A DNA stretch of 62,708 bases, taken from NCBI GenBank assembly GCA_002477755.1, contig DLKD01000043.1, positions 1 to 62,708 of the forward strand, written 5' to 3'. This DNA comes from Gordonia sp. UBA7599 (GTDB lineage Bacteria; Actinomycetota; Actinomycetes; Mycobacteriales; Mycobacteriaceae). Positions 21,427-30,205 of this stretch are shown here, one piece after another (position 1 is the stretch's first letter; each line of letters starts with the position of its first letter). The notes below the pieces were generated by a model, which saw only the letters and a list, made by a program, of their open reading frames with translations, did not search any database and was not told where the DNA came from. The position numbers and the translations under genes were made by a program.

Positions 21427-22226
21427 GCCGCTCGCCGGCGATGTTGGTCCTCCAAGAACTTCGTCGCACCTTCGACCAAGAGCCAACTTTCTGGACCGGC
21501 CCACGCGAACCTGTGCGACAGGATCATCCGAGCTGAGCTGGAGTCGAAGTAGGCGTGTGTGACGGGCGGCGACGTCGCCAATTGCGCAATTGCTCTCGCG
21601 ACAGAAACGGACTCGGGAAAGAGCGCTATCTGACGTGCGGTCGAGTCTGCGGTCGAGTAGGTCGTGGATTGAGGCAGCTGAGGCGACCTATAGGTCTCGG
21701 CGGCAATTCCAGCGAAGTTTGAAACCAGTTCGACAGCAGTTGCCCACGCGACGTAGTCGATCGATCGGACGTGCACGAGTCGCCTTAGATGCCATTCGGC
21801 GCGTCGCAGCGTGGGTGTGAACTCGACTGATCGTTGTACATCGCCGAGCCAACGCTTGTGGCGTCTGCAGAAGTGGAATCGAATGTGCGGATACGTGACG
21901 ACCCTTGTGCCCGCCGTGCAAGCTGTGCAAGCGACGCGAGATGACTCTTGCCTGTCCCATGTGCCGCGTGTCGTGGCGTGCCCAAGTCTCGCGTGTGAGT
22001 GCGCCCGTTCAAAGACTATCGGCGATACACCGCTGAGCTCTTCGATCACGCTACCGAGTTCGGCTGCGCCGGTTCCACGCTGTTGCCGCCGGTGGCCGAC
22101 CATCTTCGTCATCCAGGCGGGGTCAATGGAGTTGGCTACACACACTCGTCTCAGATAAGAGTGCGGTGATTCCAGGTGTGCGAGTCTCACCGGTATGAGC
22201 TGCCTTGGGAGGTGGTCGTCGTTCAC
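21423..22226 (-). CDS. tniQ: TniQ-family transposition targeting protein
   Basis: From GTG 22226, 267 residues. The N-terminal part has the TniQ look (LPRQLIPVRLAHLESPHSYL, reminiscent of the P-x-ESxxS(Y/W)LxR motif). A zinc-binding pattern follows with C100-x2-C103 and C120-x2-H123 (FHFCRRHKRW), characteristic of TniQ/TnsD. TniQ proteins link the AAA+ regulator to the target. At this length it lacks most of the DNA-recognition extension of TnsD, so it resembles the shorter TniQ proteins. The GTG overlaps the tniB stop (GTGA), showing translational coupling. It is the last gene of the transposition operon, which points toward the left end. Confidence 0.85.
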   Translation of the reverse strand: MNDDHLPRQLIPVRLAHLESPHSYLRRVCVANSIDPAWMTKMVGHRRQQRGTGAAELGSVIEELSGVSPIVFERAHSHARLGHATTRGTWDRQESSRVACTACTAGTRVVTYPHIRFHFCRRHKRWLGDVQRSVEFTPTLRRAEWHLRRLVHVRSIDYVAWATAVELVSNFAGIAAETYRSPQLPQSTTYSTADSTARQIALFPESVSVARAIAQLATSPPVTHAYFDSSSARMILSHRFAWAGPESWLLVEGATKFLEDQHRRRAA

Positions 22227-23227
22227 GCCACTCCAATCTGGCTGAACCCGAGGAGCGTGTCCTGGGTGACGACCTCCTGACCGACTTCTTCGCGAAGCTC
22301 GATCGCTTCGGACATCGCCAGGGAAAGGACACTGCGTAGGTCGCCGATCTTGCCGTTGCTCATGCTGAGGAGCAGATCGGCGAAGGGAGCGAGGTGATTG
22401 TCCTCGCAGTCGAGGAGGTTCATCGCGCCGCCGAGAGATTCGATCAGAGCCGCCCATTGCCCTCGAAGTGTTTCGGTGCTGCCACTGAACGGACGCATGC
22501 CGATGACAGTGCAGCGCGCGATGATCTGTTCTGCGGCGCGGCTGGACAGTCCGGTTTGGAGGTCGACGCCAGCGAATACGCAGATTGCTCCGGAGTCGTT
22601 CATGATCGTCTTGAGTGAGTTGATCGCGTCGTCTCCGCTCTTGCCATCGAGTTTAAGCATCTGCAGTTCGTCGATGATCAGCATTCTGGTGCGATGACGA
22701 CGGAGAGCGTCGAGCGCGAGGTTGGTCAGCTGGTGCTGGGTGGCGCTTCGGAAGGCGTGCGGGATGCCGTAGAAGTTCAGGATCGAGCTGGCGATGGACT
22801 TTGGTGTCGCCTTCGGTTCCATCTCGATGTAGGCGACGGGTGCCTGGCCTTGTTGCTTGAACGCGGGGTCACGCTTGCCAACCCATTGCTCAGTCTTGGC
22901 TGCGAGATGGACGAGTGCCGTCGTCTTGCCAACGTGTGCGGGACCTGTCAGCACGATCCCGCGTTCGCCGACTGCAGCCGGGTTGTACCGCTGGAGCAGT
23001 GACATACCGACCCGGACGAGACTGCGAAGTTCGGGGGTCTGGACCATAAGCCCGTTGCTGAACCATTGCATGCGTTCGTCGTCGTAGGACGCCTGGGCCA
23101 CTTCGTCGAGCGCGTCGAATTCATTCCGGGTCAGCTGTGCTGGGCGCGGAACTTCCAACGCAAGTCGCTGGCGAAGGCCCTCGAGGGTCGTCTTGCGGCC
23201 GATAGAGCGGGGCAAAACATCATCCAT
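22223..23227 (-). CDS. tniB: TniB/TnsC-type AAA+ ATPase transposition regulator
   Basis: 334 residues with a Walker A sequence GPAHVGKTT (about 95-103), Walker B MLIIDELQML (about 182-191) and a later sensor region (GAICVFAGVDLQTGL). This is the TniB/TnsC ATPase that polymerises on target DNA and activates the transposase. The N-terminal about 60 residues are a helical segment that in TniB contacts the transposase. It lies 13 bp downstream of tniA. An ATG start is used. Both nucleotide motifs are intact. Confidence 0.9.
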   Translation of the reverse strand: MDDVLPRSIGRKTTLEGLRQRLALEVPRPAQLTRNEFDALDEVAQASYDDERMQWFSNGLMVQTPELRSLVRVGMSLLQRYNPAAVGERGIVLTGPAHVGKTTALVHLAAKTEQWVGKRDPAFKQQGQAPVAYIEMEPKATPKSIASSILNFYGIPHAFRSATQHQLTNLALDALRRHRTRMLIIDELQMLKLDGKSGDDAINSLKTIMNDSGAICVFAGVDLQTGLSSRAAEQIIARCTVIGMRPFSGSTETLRGQWAALIESLGGAMNLLDCEDNHLAPFADLLLSMSNGKIGDLRSVLSLAMSEAIELREEVGQEVVTQDTLLGFSQIGVA

Positions 23228-23240
23228 GGTTCACTCCTTC

Positions 23241-25277
23241 TCAAACGACCTTGTAGTCGTCTGGGTGATTTCGGATTGGCGAGACTGGGGCCAGGGGTGC
23301 TGGTTCGACTGCAGCGGGGCGGGGGAGTTCGTCACGCCTGCGGTTCGCTTTCTCAGTCGCAGCTTTGGTCCGCTTCCGGCTCGTGGACTTGGCCTCCTTT
23401 GGGGACTGTTTCCGCCGGTCGCGGTTCGTCGTCGAGGTGTGCCGCTTGGTGATCTTTTCGGCTTTGACGCGGCGTGTTTCCGAGTCGAGGAATGTCTGCG
23501 CCCATTCGGCATGTGGATCGTCGGCCGGCGCAGTTGCAGCGAGCCGCTGGGAGACCGTTGACCCAAATGGGAGCGCGGAGAGGCGGACACTGCGTGCAGT
23601 GCAGTCGATCCATACGTCGTTCTGCGGGTGTCGGACCCAGGCTCGGTCAGTGTCGTAGGGGTCTTGTCGAACTTCGACTTTCCCGCTGTGGGTTCGGATC
23701 TGGTCGAGTGCGGGCGAATCGTAGGTCTCGTTCTGAAGGTGAATGCCGTCAGAACGAAGTGTCCTTGAGAACGCCGGCATCAGACCGACGTAATCGGCTT
23801 CGGTGAGGGGAAGCGGGATGCCCGCACTGGCTTCGAATGCGGCCGCATACATCTGGTTCGGAGTGAACGTACGACCAGGGTGTTCACGTCGCACCAGGCC
23901 TCGGTGCGGGCGGTTCTGATACACCGAGATGACAAACTTCCACATCTGATCAACCAGTTCAGTGAAGGGGATCGGTACACGTGCGTTTCGCCCTCGGTGT
24001 TCGGGTGATCGGCCGACGTAGCTATCGAAACGAGCGAGAAGCTGGCTGTTCACACTGTTGAAGAAGCGTTCGACGTGAGGCTTGGCCGTCGGTGAGTGGG
24101 GAGGTGCATCGATGACGCTCCATCCGAGGACCTCGGCGGCGGCACGGCTCGCTAGGAAGTCCTTTCCTCGGTCCATCGTCAGGGTCTCGACCGCAATGAA
24201 CGGCATGGCGGGAGCGTCGGGGGTAGCTTGCCCCATCGCGATCATCGATTCGGAAGGAAGGGTCTTTGATCGACCGAGGGTCAACGACGGGTCCAGGCGG
24301 TCGACCGCACGGCGGGGACTGACAATGCGTGCGAACAGCACAGCGTGGTCGGTTGAGGATGGCGCTCCACCGTGGATATGGAATCCCACGACGCTTCCGC
24401 TGAACACGTCTACAGCGGCAGTCATGTAGGGGCGGATCACCTGTCCATCGGGCATAGCGGTCTCGACATCAAGCGTGTTGGAGTCGATTTCCACATACTG
24501 GCCGGGATACATAGCTTCGATTGGCCTGAAGGTCCGTTGGGGACGGTTTGATTCACTGCGCCGGTGTGCGGCGCTCTTCATGAGGCCGGCAGCGTCGAGC
24601 AGCGGATTGAGCCAGCGTCGTAGCGTCCGGTCGCTCGGCCATTCAATGATGTGATCGGAATGGTCATTGCGTACGCGTTGCTTGATCTTGTCGAGAAAGT
24701 ACTTGGTGTCTCGGCTTGTGGATCCGAGGTGCTCGGCGATTACCTGGTGCGCCGCTGTTTCCACTTCTTTCGGAACGCGCGGACCGGTGGAGTGCCGTGC
24801 CTTTCGACCATCGAGGAGACCCATCACCCCGTGTGCCCGGTATTCGGAGTCTTTCCGGAACAGGCTTGTACGCGAGGTCTTGATTCCCGCTGCGCGAAGC
24901 TCCTGCGCTTTGAGCTCCATGCGGCCCTCGATTGTGGTTCCGGCACCGTACCCGTCGCGGGGTACAGCGTCGGGATCGTCAGGATCCGCAACTCCAAACC
25001 TTGCCTCGTTGAGATGATTACGCCAGAACAGAACATCTTGATGGGTGTCCTGATCGAGCCGGGCGAGGTCGATCCGCTCTCGAACTTCCTGTGACGCGTC
25101 GCTCTTCTGGTGGTGCTCAAAGGACGCCTCGAGCGCGACGGTTGCCAAGTCAACCCACACAGGTGATCCTTCGACTACTGGATTCAGCCGAGTTCCCTGA
25201 ATGCCGTGGGCGTCGACGATCCAGTCGCGCCCATCCCATGTGACGATGTCCCCGAGGTTCACGCGCCGCAATCGCAT
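23241..25277 (-). CDS. tniA: TniA/TnsB-type DDE transposase
   Basis: A 678-residue Mu/Tn7-family transposase with an rve catalytic core. Catalytic residues, numbered from the ATG at 25277, are Asp about 265 (QYVEIDSNTL), Asp about 369 (LTMDRGKDF) and Glu about 403 (KPHVERFF). Helical DNA-binding domains precede them. A Mu-transposase C-terminal domain and a Lys/Arg-rich tail, probably the ATPase-interacting and DNA-binding end, follow. The ATG at 25277 has an AAAGGAG just upstream and overlaps the end of tnsA by 19 nt, so it is better than the in-frame start at 25298. It binds the end repeats and joins 3' ends to the target. The DDE triad is complete. Confidence 0.93.
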   Translation of the reverse strand: MRLRRVNLGDIVTWDGRDWIVDAHGIQGTRLNPVVEGSPVWVDLATVALEASFEHHQKSDASQEVRERIDLARLDQDTHQDVLFWRNHLNEARFGVADPDDPDAVPRDGYGAGTTIEGRMELKAQELRAAGIKTSRTSLFRKDSEYRAHGVMGLLDGRKARHSTGPRVPKEVETAAHQVIAEHLGSTSRDTKYFLDKIKQRVRNDHSDHIIEWPSDRTLRRWLNPLLDAAGLMKSAAHRRSESNRPQRTFRPIEAMYPGQYVEIDSNTLDVETAMPDGQVIRPYMTAAVDVFSGSVVGFHIHGGAPSSTDHAVLFARIVSPRRAVDRLDPSLTLGRSKTLPSESMIAMGQATPDAPAMPFIAVETLTMDRGKDFLASRAAAEVLGWSVIDAPPHSPTAKPHVERFFNSVNSQLLARFDSYVGRSPEHRGRNARVPIPFTELVDQMWKFVISVYQNRPHRGLVRREHPGRTFTPNQMYAAAFEASAGIPLPLTEADYVGLMPAFSRTLRSDGIHLQNETYDSPALDQIRTHSGKVEVRQDPYDTDRAWVRHPQNDVWIDCTARSVRLSALPFGSTVSQRLAATAPADDPHAEWAQTFLDSETRRVKAEKITKRHTSTTNRDRRKQSPKEAKSTSRKRTKAATEKANRRRDELPRPAAVEPAPLAPVSPIRNHPDDYKVV

Positions 25278-26035
25278 TGCGACTCCTTTCGTATCCATCG
25301 AAGGAATGTTTCAGTTGACAACGGCACATCCAGGTCCGCTGACAAGTGGTGATGCCAGATCAGGTGGCGCACGTGGGCGGCGGCGAGGTACGGATGCCGA
25401 AGGTTCACCATCGTCGCCCCGTCCTGAAAACAACGACCATCCACAAAAGCGTCTCGTAGGCGTTCAAGGTCATGTGGGGGCGGGTGATACTGGCGGTGCC
25501 GCGCCGCCCTGAGTAGCTGGAGGTTTCGGAGCTTCGCGACTGGAGTCTCGTTCAGAACTGCGTGTCTCCATCCAATCTGGCTGCACACGACGGCTGTCAG
25601 CTCAAACTGCTCATTCACCCCACCGGCCATCCGGTCTGCCGGCTTAACGTCGTAGACGATCTGGTCGCCGTTCTTGAGCTCCGCGAAGAAGTCCGGAATG
25701 TGCTTCCGTCCGTCACTGAACTCGATCAGCATGGGCTGCGCCGCAATTCTTGCGATCCGCCCTTCGAACTCGAGGGTGAGTAGGGCATCAGCCTCCAGGG
25801 CGGATTCGCACCAGACATGCGCCTTCTGCGTTGCCATGAAGTGACGCGAATGTCGATTCAGGCGATTCTGGTACTGGACGCCCTGTCGGTAGGGACGAGC
25901 GGCCGAGATCGCTTCTTCCAACAGCAGAGGAGAAGCACTCTCGGTACGCACCTGTCCGTCCTTAACGATCCAGGTCACCGTCGGAGCGATCCTCGCAGGA
26001 CGATCGGCGACAGACCTCTGATCTGCGCGTGTCAT
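25259..26035 (-). CDS. tnsA: TnsA-like endonuclease subunit of Tn7-type transposase
   Basis: 258 residues from ATG 26035, which has a strong GAGGAGGAG just upstream. The N-terminal half carries a restriction-enzyme-like nuclease core: Glu77 in WCESALEAD, Asp115 in KHIPDFFAEL and Lys131 in YDVKP, the E-D-xK pattern of TnsA. Together with a TnsB-type transposase it cuts the 5' strands, freeing the element completely (cut-and-paste). The C-terminal part is His-rich (HVRHLIWHHHLSADLDVPL), as in TnsA domains that meet TnsB and TnsC. First gene of the four-gene operon and therefore likely under the promoter in 26050-26270. Confidence 0.86.
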   Translation of the reverse strand: MTRADQRSVADRPARIAPTVTWIVKDGQVRTESASPLLLEEAISAARPYRQGVQYQNRLNRHSRHFMATQKAHVWCESALEADALLTLEFEGRIARIAAQPMLIEFSDGRKHIPDFFAELKNGDQIVYDVKPADRMAGGVNEQFELTAVVCSQIGWRHAVLNETPVAKLRNLQLLRAARHRQYHPPPHDLERLRDAFVDGRCFQDGATMVNLRHPYLAAAHVRHLIWHHHLSADLDVPLSTETFLRWIRKESQCDCGA

Positions 26036-26240
26036 TGCTCCTCCTCGCATGTCGCCACTGGTTAGTGATGTCCAACACTAGGAGTGGGGTACGACAAGTC
26101 CGGTCGTTCCAGGGCGCGAGCCCTCGTTCGCACGGCGCGCCTCTGTCCGAGGATCGGAAACTCAAAGATCTGGCAGCCGGCTGGCAACGAGCGCAGAGCG
26201 GAGCTTCTGGGGCGACTCGCCGAGATTTCAATAGGCTGGA

Positions 26241-26267
26241 GAATATTCCACCGGTGCAATAATATTC
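26241..26267. promoter_or_regulatory. Paired palindromic AT-rich operator upstream of 26272
   Basis: GAATATTC (26241-26248, self-complementary) and TAATATTC (26260-26267) lie 19 bp apart, almost two helical turns, directly before the ATG at 26272. In GC-rich surroundings they stand out. I infer binding by the HTH-ImmA/IrrE protein encoded downstream (autoregulation). The site ends 4 bp before the start codon, so there is no room for a Shine-Dalgarno downstream of it and the mRNA may be leaderless or have a very short leader. Confidence 0.5.
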
Positions 26268-26271
26268 ACGC

Positions 26272-26889
26272 ATGAGAAACATCCCAGACGTGCTGGTCGA
26301 CCGCATCGGCCCCCTCGTGGAGCCACTTCATGAAGCATTTGAGGCCGCGCGCTATCGCCTCGACACTGCGTTTCCGGGCCTCATCGGTCCCGATCAGGAT
26401 TGGCTTCGCACGCATACGTTGCGGGGGTTGCTGTATCAGGACCTCAATCGGACAGGTCTATCTGAGGGTTGGACGCTGGGAGGAGGTCACAACAAGAACG
26501 GTGCAGTGCACCTCGTCTACGGCAGTGCGGAGATCGCGGTTCGCGTTGTGCACAAGGTCTTCGGGGACACGCCGCCGGCAGGGAGCAATCGGCTTCGGCG
26601 GGCCTTCTACACAAACGCGGCAATCCGGGAACTGTCGGATGAGAAGGACCTACCTGTTCAGAACTTGTTGGCTACTTGGGCGGAGAACGGTGCTGATGAG
26701 CCGTTTGAGATCGATGTAGTGCGCCCAATCGAACCCGGAAGGGTCGGCAAGGGTGTTCGTGCAGACCTAGCATTCCCGCTGCCTCGGAACCGTACGGCCT
26801 TCGAGGACCTGGAGTTCGATACGCGCGACGAGGATGAGACTCTGAACTTCAGTTGGGACGACGAGGATCAGAAGGACGGCGATGGGTAG
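26272..26889 (+). CDS. Unknown protein paired with HTH-ImmA/IrrE gene
   Basis: 205 residues, no family recognised. The central part is the most structured (GWTLGGGHNKNGAVHLVYGS, then AEIAVRVVHKVFG). The tail is strongly acidic (FEDLEFDTRDEDETLNFSWD onward). No signal peptide or membrane segment is seen. It overlaps the following gene by 8 bp and shares its promoter, which is typical of toxin-antitoxin or two-part defence modules. It could be the toxin or the substrate of the peptidase. Transposon cargo. No Shine-Dalgarno is visible before the ATG. Confidence 0.6.
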   Translation: MRNIPDVLVDRIGPLVEPLHEAFEAARYRLDTAFPGLIGPDQDWLRTHTLRGLLYQDLNRTGLSEGWTLGGGHNKNGAVHLVYGSAEIAVRVVHKVFGDTPPAGSNRLRRAFYTNAAIRELSDEKDLPVQNLLATWAENGADEPFEIDVVRPIEPGRVGKGVRADLAFPLPRNRTAFEDLEFDTRDEDETLNFSWDDEDQKDGDG

Positions 26890-28015
26890 CTCCGACCCTG
26901 GAGCACGGGTTGTGCAACTGCGTGCGCTGTTGGCGATCACGCAGAAGGATCTAGCGACGATGACGGGAATCGCACAGGGCACGATATCCAAAGTGGAGAG
27001 AGGGGACGTCGGTCTGACCGAGGTTAACGCGCATCGAATCGCGGCAGCCACGGAGACACCGGTCGAGTTCTTTCAAACACCTGCCGATGAGTTGCCGAAG
27101 GAAGCGATCAACTATCGGAAGTCGAGTGCGGTCAGTGCAAAGGGTGAGAAGTTTCTCAAGCAAACGCTCAACGAGATCAATCGAGTCGCCGGAGATCTTC
27201 AATATGCCCCCAGCGGCCTCAAGCATCCATCGCTGCCGATTGCCCCTGCCGCTGCCGCGATCACTCCAGTCACGATCGAAGAATGGGCTCAACGTTTTCG
27301 AGAAGCTGCCGGTTTAGGGCCGACAGACCCAATCAGGAACGTGATCCGAACGGCAGAACGGATGGGGATCGCCGTTGCCTCCATTGAGCCGCCAGAGCGT
27401 GACCACACGATCTTGAAAGGCCACATGGGTCTGTCAACGATGGCTGACAGGCCGGTGGTGGGGTTTGTCGTAGGTGAGTCCGGAGATCGCCAGCGGTTCA
27501 CTGTTGCCCACGAGATCGGTCACATCGTGCTTCACACGAACCGCAGTCTGCCGATTGAGCTTAGGGAATCTGAAGCCCACGACTTTGGTGGTGCTCTACT
27601 TCTGCCAGAGAGCGTTGCGCGACAGGAGCTCTCTGAGTCGTTGACCTTGCAGGGCTACTTGAAGTTGAAGTCTCGCTACGGAATCTCTGTACAGGCCGCG
27701 ATCATGCGCGCCCGGAAGCTCGGCTTGATAACTCGCGATCGCCAACGGTCTCTCATGATTCAGTTGTCCAGTCGCGGCTGGCGGGTGAACGAGCCAGTGA
27801 AGGTGACGAACGAGCGACCATTGCTTCTTTGGACGGAGCTCGCCTCGAAGTTCGGGGCCTCGCCCTACTTGCCGGCTGTCACCGCCTACGGTGTTCGAGC
27901 CCATGACCTTCAGTCATGGATTCCCGATAGATCCCGGAAGGCGCCAGCGAAGCGCGTTGCGCCGCCCGCTGGTGACGATGGTGCCACTGTTGTGAGTCTC
28001 TTTGATCGGACATAA
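26882..28015 (+). CDS. HTH (Xre) - ImmA/IrrE metallopeptidase fusion regulator
   Basis: 377 residues. Residues about 8-65 form an Xre HTH (LRALLAITQKDLATMTGIAQ, then GTISKVERGD). Residues about 170-330 form an ImmA/IrrE zinc peptidase with the motif VAHEIGHIVLH (HExxH, about 206-216) and a downstream Glu in LRESEAHDFGGALLLP. ImmA proteins cleave repressors in mobile elements, and fused versions act as antitoxins or regulators. The last about 100 residues, including a Pro/Arg-rich tail, are outside both domains. It overlaps the preceding unknown gene by 8 bp. It may control transposon maintenance, a toxin, or a defence response; sequence alone cannot decide. Confidence 0.82.
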   Translation: MGSSDPGARVVQLRALLAITQKDLATMTGIAQGTISKVERGDVGLTEVNAHRIAAATETPVEFFQTPADELPKEAINYRKSSAVSAKGEKFLKQTLNEINRVAGDLQYAPSGLKHPSLPIAPAAAAITPVTIEEWAQRFREAAGLGPTDPIRNVIRTAERMGIAVASIEPPERDHTILKGHMGLSTMADRPVVGFVVGESGDRQRFTVAHEIGHIVLHTNRSLPIELRESEAHDFGGALLLPESVARQELSESLTLQGYLKLKSRYGISVQAAIMRARKLGLITRDRQRSLMIQLSSRGWRVNEPVKVTNERPLLLWTELASKFGASPYLPAVTAYGVRAHDLQSWIPDRSRKAPAKRVAPPAGDDGATVVSLFDRT

Positions 28016-28066
28016 GACCGAACGCTGAGCTAGCAACTGCGACCGCCTTACGAGATCGGCAGGCAG

Positions 28067-29164
28067 TTAGATCGCTGACTTCAGCCTTGGGAGTTGCCGC
28101 AGGGGGTTGATGTGCTCGATTTCGTACCTCTGTCGCGCGTTGAAGACCGTGCCGAGACCGGGCGCCGGATCTCCACTGCCGGTGTACACCATCTGGCTGA
28201 AGGGCCAGTCGGAACCAAACACGATGTGTGATCGGTCAGTGACGGACAGGACCGCCCGCATGGCCGGTTCGGAGGCGCTCAGCGCAGTGTCGTAGTAGAA
28301 GGATCGGATCCACCGCTGAACGTCGAGGGGAGCGGGCCGTGGTGCGCCGGCGGGCCAGAGGTCACCGACAGGCGTGGCCGACAGAACTCCGAGTCGCCAT
28401 GCCAGGAACGGCACTGTGCCTCCCGCGTGGGAAAGCTGGAATCGGATTCCCGGATAGCGCTGTAGCGTGCCACCGGCCATCATCAGCGTTGCAGCGCGTG
28501 TGGTGTCGAAGGTGAATTCTTCGAGGAAGTCCGGAAGCGGAAGCTCTGGCTTTGCGTTCGCCGGAATTGCCGCGGGATGGACAAAGACGAAGGCCCGTCG
28601 CCGGTTGAGGGCTTCCATGACGGGCTCGAATCGAGGATCGCCGAGGTACACACCGTTGTAAGCGCTCAGGAGGGTCACGCCGTCGAGTTTCAGGACGTCA
28701 AGCGCGTACTCGATCTCTCGAATCGTCGAAGCTACATCTGGCATGGGGAGGGTCGCGAAAGCACCGAAGCGCTTCCCGTGCTTCCGGAAGAGGCGGGCGG
28801 CAAATGTGTTGCAGTATCTGGCGAGGTCTCGTGCGTCCTGGCCCTTCAGGAAGCCCACGCCCGGATCGGATACCGACAGGGCTTGGGCCTGGATTCCCCA
28901 ACGGTCCATGAAGTCGATTGCCGATTCGGGAGACCAGTCGGGAGTGGGGTACCCGCCAATGGTGAAGTGACCGTGCTCAAGGAGTGCTTTTCGGTACTCG
29001 GGCGGTAGAAAGTGTGCGTGAAGATCGATGCGGTACCGGCCGCGTGGTGACGGCGTGGCCGTAGCCGATGGCGCTGTCACTCCCGCAGCGACTCCTGCTG
29101 CGATCGCGCCTGCGCCCGTGAGGAAGGTTCGCCGTTCGATTTTCGGGGTGATCGGTTCAGTCAT
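28067..29164 (-). CDS. Amidohydrolase-2 (ACMSD-like) family protein with Tat-type leader
   Basis: 365 residues. The N terminus reads IERRTFLTGAGAIAAGVAAG, an RR-x-F-L twin-arginine leader, with a likely cleavage near ATATPS. The mature part begins with the metal-binding HxH in RIDLHAHFLPPEY, has HPAAIPANA with a further metal-ligand His, LSHAGG, and a late Asp in VFGSDWPFSQM, the usual ACMSD/amidohydrolase-2 metal site. This superfamily contains nonoxidative decarboxylases and hydrolases of aromatic acids. It ends the minus-strand catabolic operon, 21 bp after the aldolase gene. If exported, it would act before uptake, unlike the other enzymes. Substrate unknown. Confidence 0.8.
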   Translation of the reverse strand: MTEPITPKIERRTFLTGAGAIAAGVAAGVTAPSATATPSPRGRYRIDLHAHFLPPEYRKALLEHGHFTIGGYPTPDWSPESAIDFMDRWGIQAQALSVSDPGVGFLKGQDARDLARYCNTFAARLFRKHGKRFGAFATLPMPDVASTIREIEYALDVLKLDGVTLLSAYNGVYLGDPRFEPVMEALNRRRAFVFVHPAAIPANAKPELPLPDFLEEFTFDTTRAATLMMAGGTLQRYPGIRFQLSHAGGTVPFLAWRLGVLSATPVGDLWPAGAPRPAPLDVQRWIRSFYYDTALSASEPAMRAVLSVTDRSHIVFGSDWPFSQMVYTGSGDPAPGLGTVFNARQRYEIEHINPLRQLPRLKSAI

Positions 29165-29185
29165 GATTCTGCCTGTTCTTTGGGT

Positions 29186-30205
29186 CTATCCGGCGCTAGC
29201 AAGGTCGAGGGCGATGTCGACGATCATGTCTTCTTGGCCGCCGATGAGGCCCCGCCGTCCGACCTCGAGCAGAATTCGGCGAGCGTCGAGGCCGTACGTC
29301 TCAGCTGCCGCTTCTGCATGACGTAGGAAGCTGGAGTAGACGCCCGCATAGCCGAGGGTGAGGGTCTCTCGGTCAACTTGCGCGGGGCGATCCATCAGAG
29401 GCCGCACGAGGTCGTCCGCGGCATCCTGAAGCGCGAACAGGTCCGCCTTTGTTCCCCAACCAGATGTCTCGGCGACAGCGACAAAAGACTCGAGTTGACA
29501 GTTGCCTGCTCCGGCGCCGAGCCCGGCCAGGGATGCGTCCACGCGAGTCGCGCCTTCCTCCACTGCCACGATGCTGTTGGCTACCGCGAGGGACAAGTTC
29601 TCGTGTGCGTGAATGCCGATCTCCACGTCCTGGTCGATTGCCTCGCGGTAGGCGCGTACCCGGTCCCGGACGCCGTCCATTGTCAGGCGTCCGCCTGAAT
29701 CAACGACGTACACGCAGTTGGCGCCGTAGGAGGCCATGAGCTGTGCTTGAGCGGCTAGGTCCGGTGGCGTGCTCAGGTGACTCATCATCAAGAAGCCGGA
29801 GACATCCATATCGAGTTCGCGCGCGGTTTCGATCAGTTGCTGTGACACGTCGGCTTCGGTGCAATGAGTGGCGACCCGTACTGAGGACACCCCGAGTTCG
29901 TGGGCGCGTCGAAGGTCAGCTGCAGTCCCGATGCCGGGTAGGACCAGGGTCGTGAGTCGTGCGTTCGTGATGTTGGCGGCGGCTGCCTCCAGCCATTCCC
30001 AATCAGTGTTGCTGCCAGGACCATAGGTCAGGCTCCCCCCGCCGAGACCATCGCCGTGCGCAACCTCTAAGGCATCGATCCCAGCGGCGTCCAAAGCGGC
30101 CACGATCGTGCCGAGGACGTGTGGGCTGATCCGGTGGCGTAGTGCGTGCATGCCGTCTCGGAGGGTCACGTCTTGGAGGTAGAGAGCCGGGGAAGGGCGG
30201 TTCAT
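29186..30205 (-). CDS. 4-hydroxy-2-oxovalerate aldolase
   Basis: 339-residue HMGL-like class II aldolase that splits 4-hydroxy-2-oxovalerate into pyruvate and acetaldehyde. Seen are [15 protein letters not shown] with the metal-binding Asp and the conserved Arg, [31 protein letters not shown] and [15 protein letters not shown], with the two metal-ligand His. It matches DmpG/BphI/HsaF. Partner proteins form a tunnel complex with the acylating aldehyde dehydrogenase, and that gene lies immediately upstream with a 4-nt overlap. Complete and unremarkable in length. Confidence 0.94.
   Translation of the reverse strand: MNRPSPALYLQDVTLRDGMHALRHRISPHVLGTIVAALDAAGIDALEVAHGDGLGGGSLTYGPGSNTDWEWLEAAAANITNARLTTLVLPGIGTAADLRRAHELGVSSVRVATHCTEADVSQQLIETARELDMDVSGFLMMSHLSTPPDLAAQAQLMASYGANCVYVVDSGGRLTMDGVRDRVRAYREAIDQDVEIGIHAHENLSLAVANSIVAVEEGATRVDASLAGLGAGAGNCQLESFVAVAETSGWGTKADLFALQDAADDLVRPLMDRPAQVDRETLTLGYAGVYSSFLRHAEAAAETYGLDARRILLEVGRRGLIGGQEDMIVDIALDLASAG

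Noticed and set aside
20353-28015. Possible CRISPR-associated transposon
   Set aside because: Tni genes are present, but I see no Cas gene and no regularly spaced repeat-spacer array in the window; the end repeats are TnsB-type sites, not CRISPR repeats.
20353-28066. Smaller transposon ending just after the ImmA/IrrE gene
   Set aside because: No inverted terminus or CTTCC copy exists near 28016-28066, whereas both are exact at 45710-45715.
28076-28095. A sequence resembling the left-end repeat (TGACTTCAGCCTTGGGAGTT)
   Set aside because: It lies at the 3' end of the amidohydrolase coding sequence, has the same orientation as the left end instead of being inverted, and has no CTTCC or TGT/ACA boundary. 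Taken as chance similarity.
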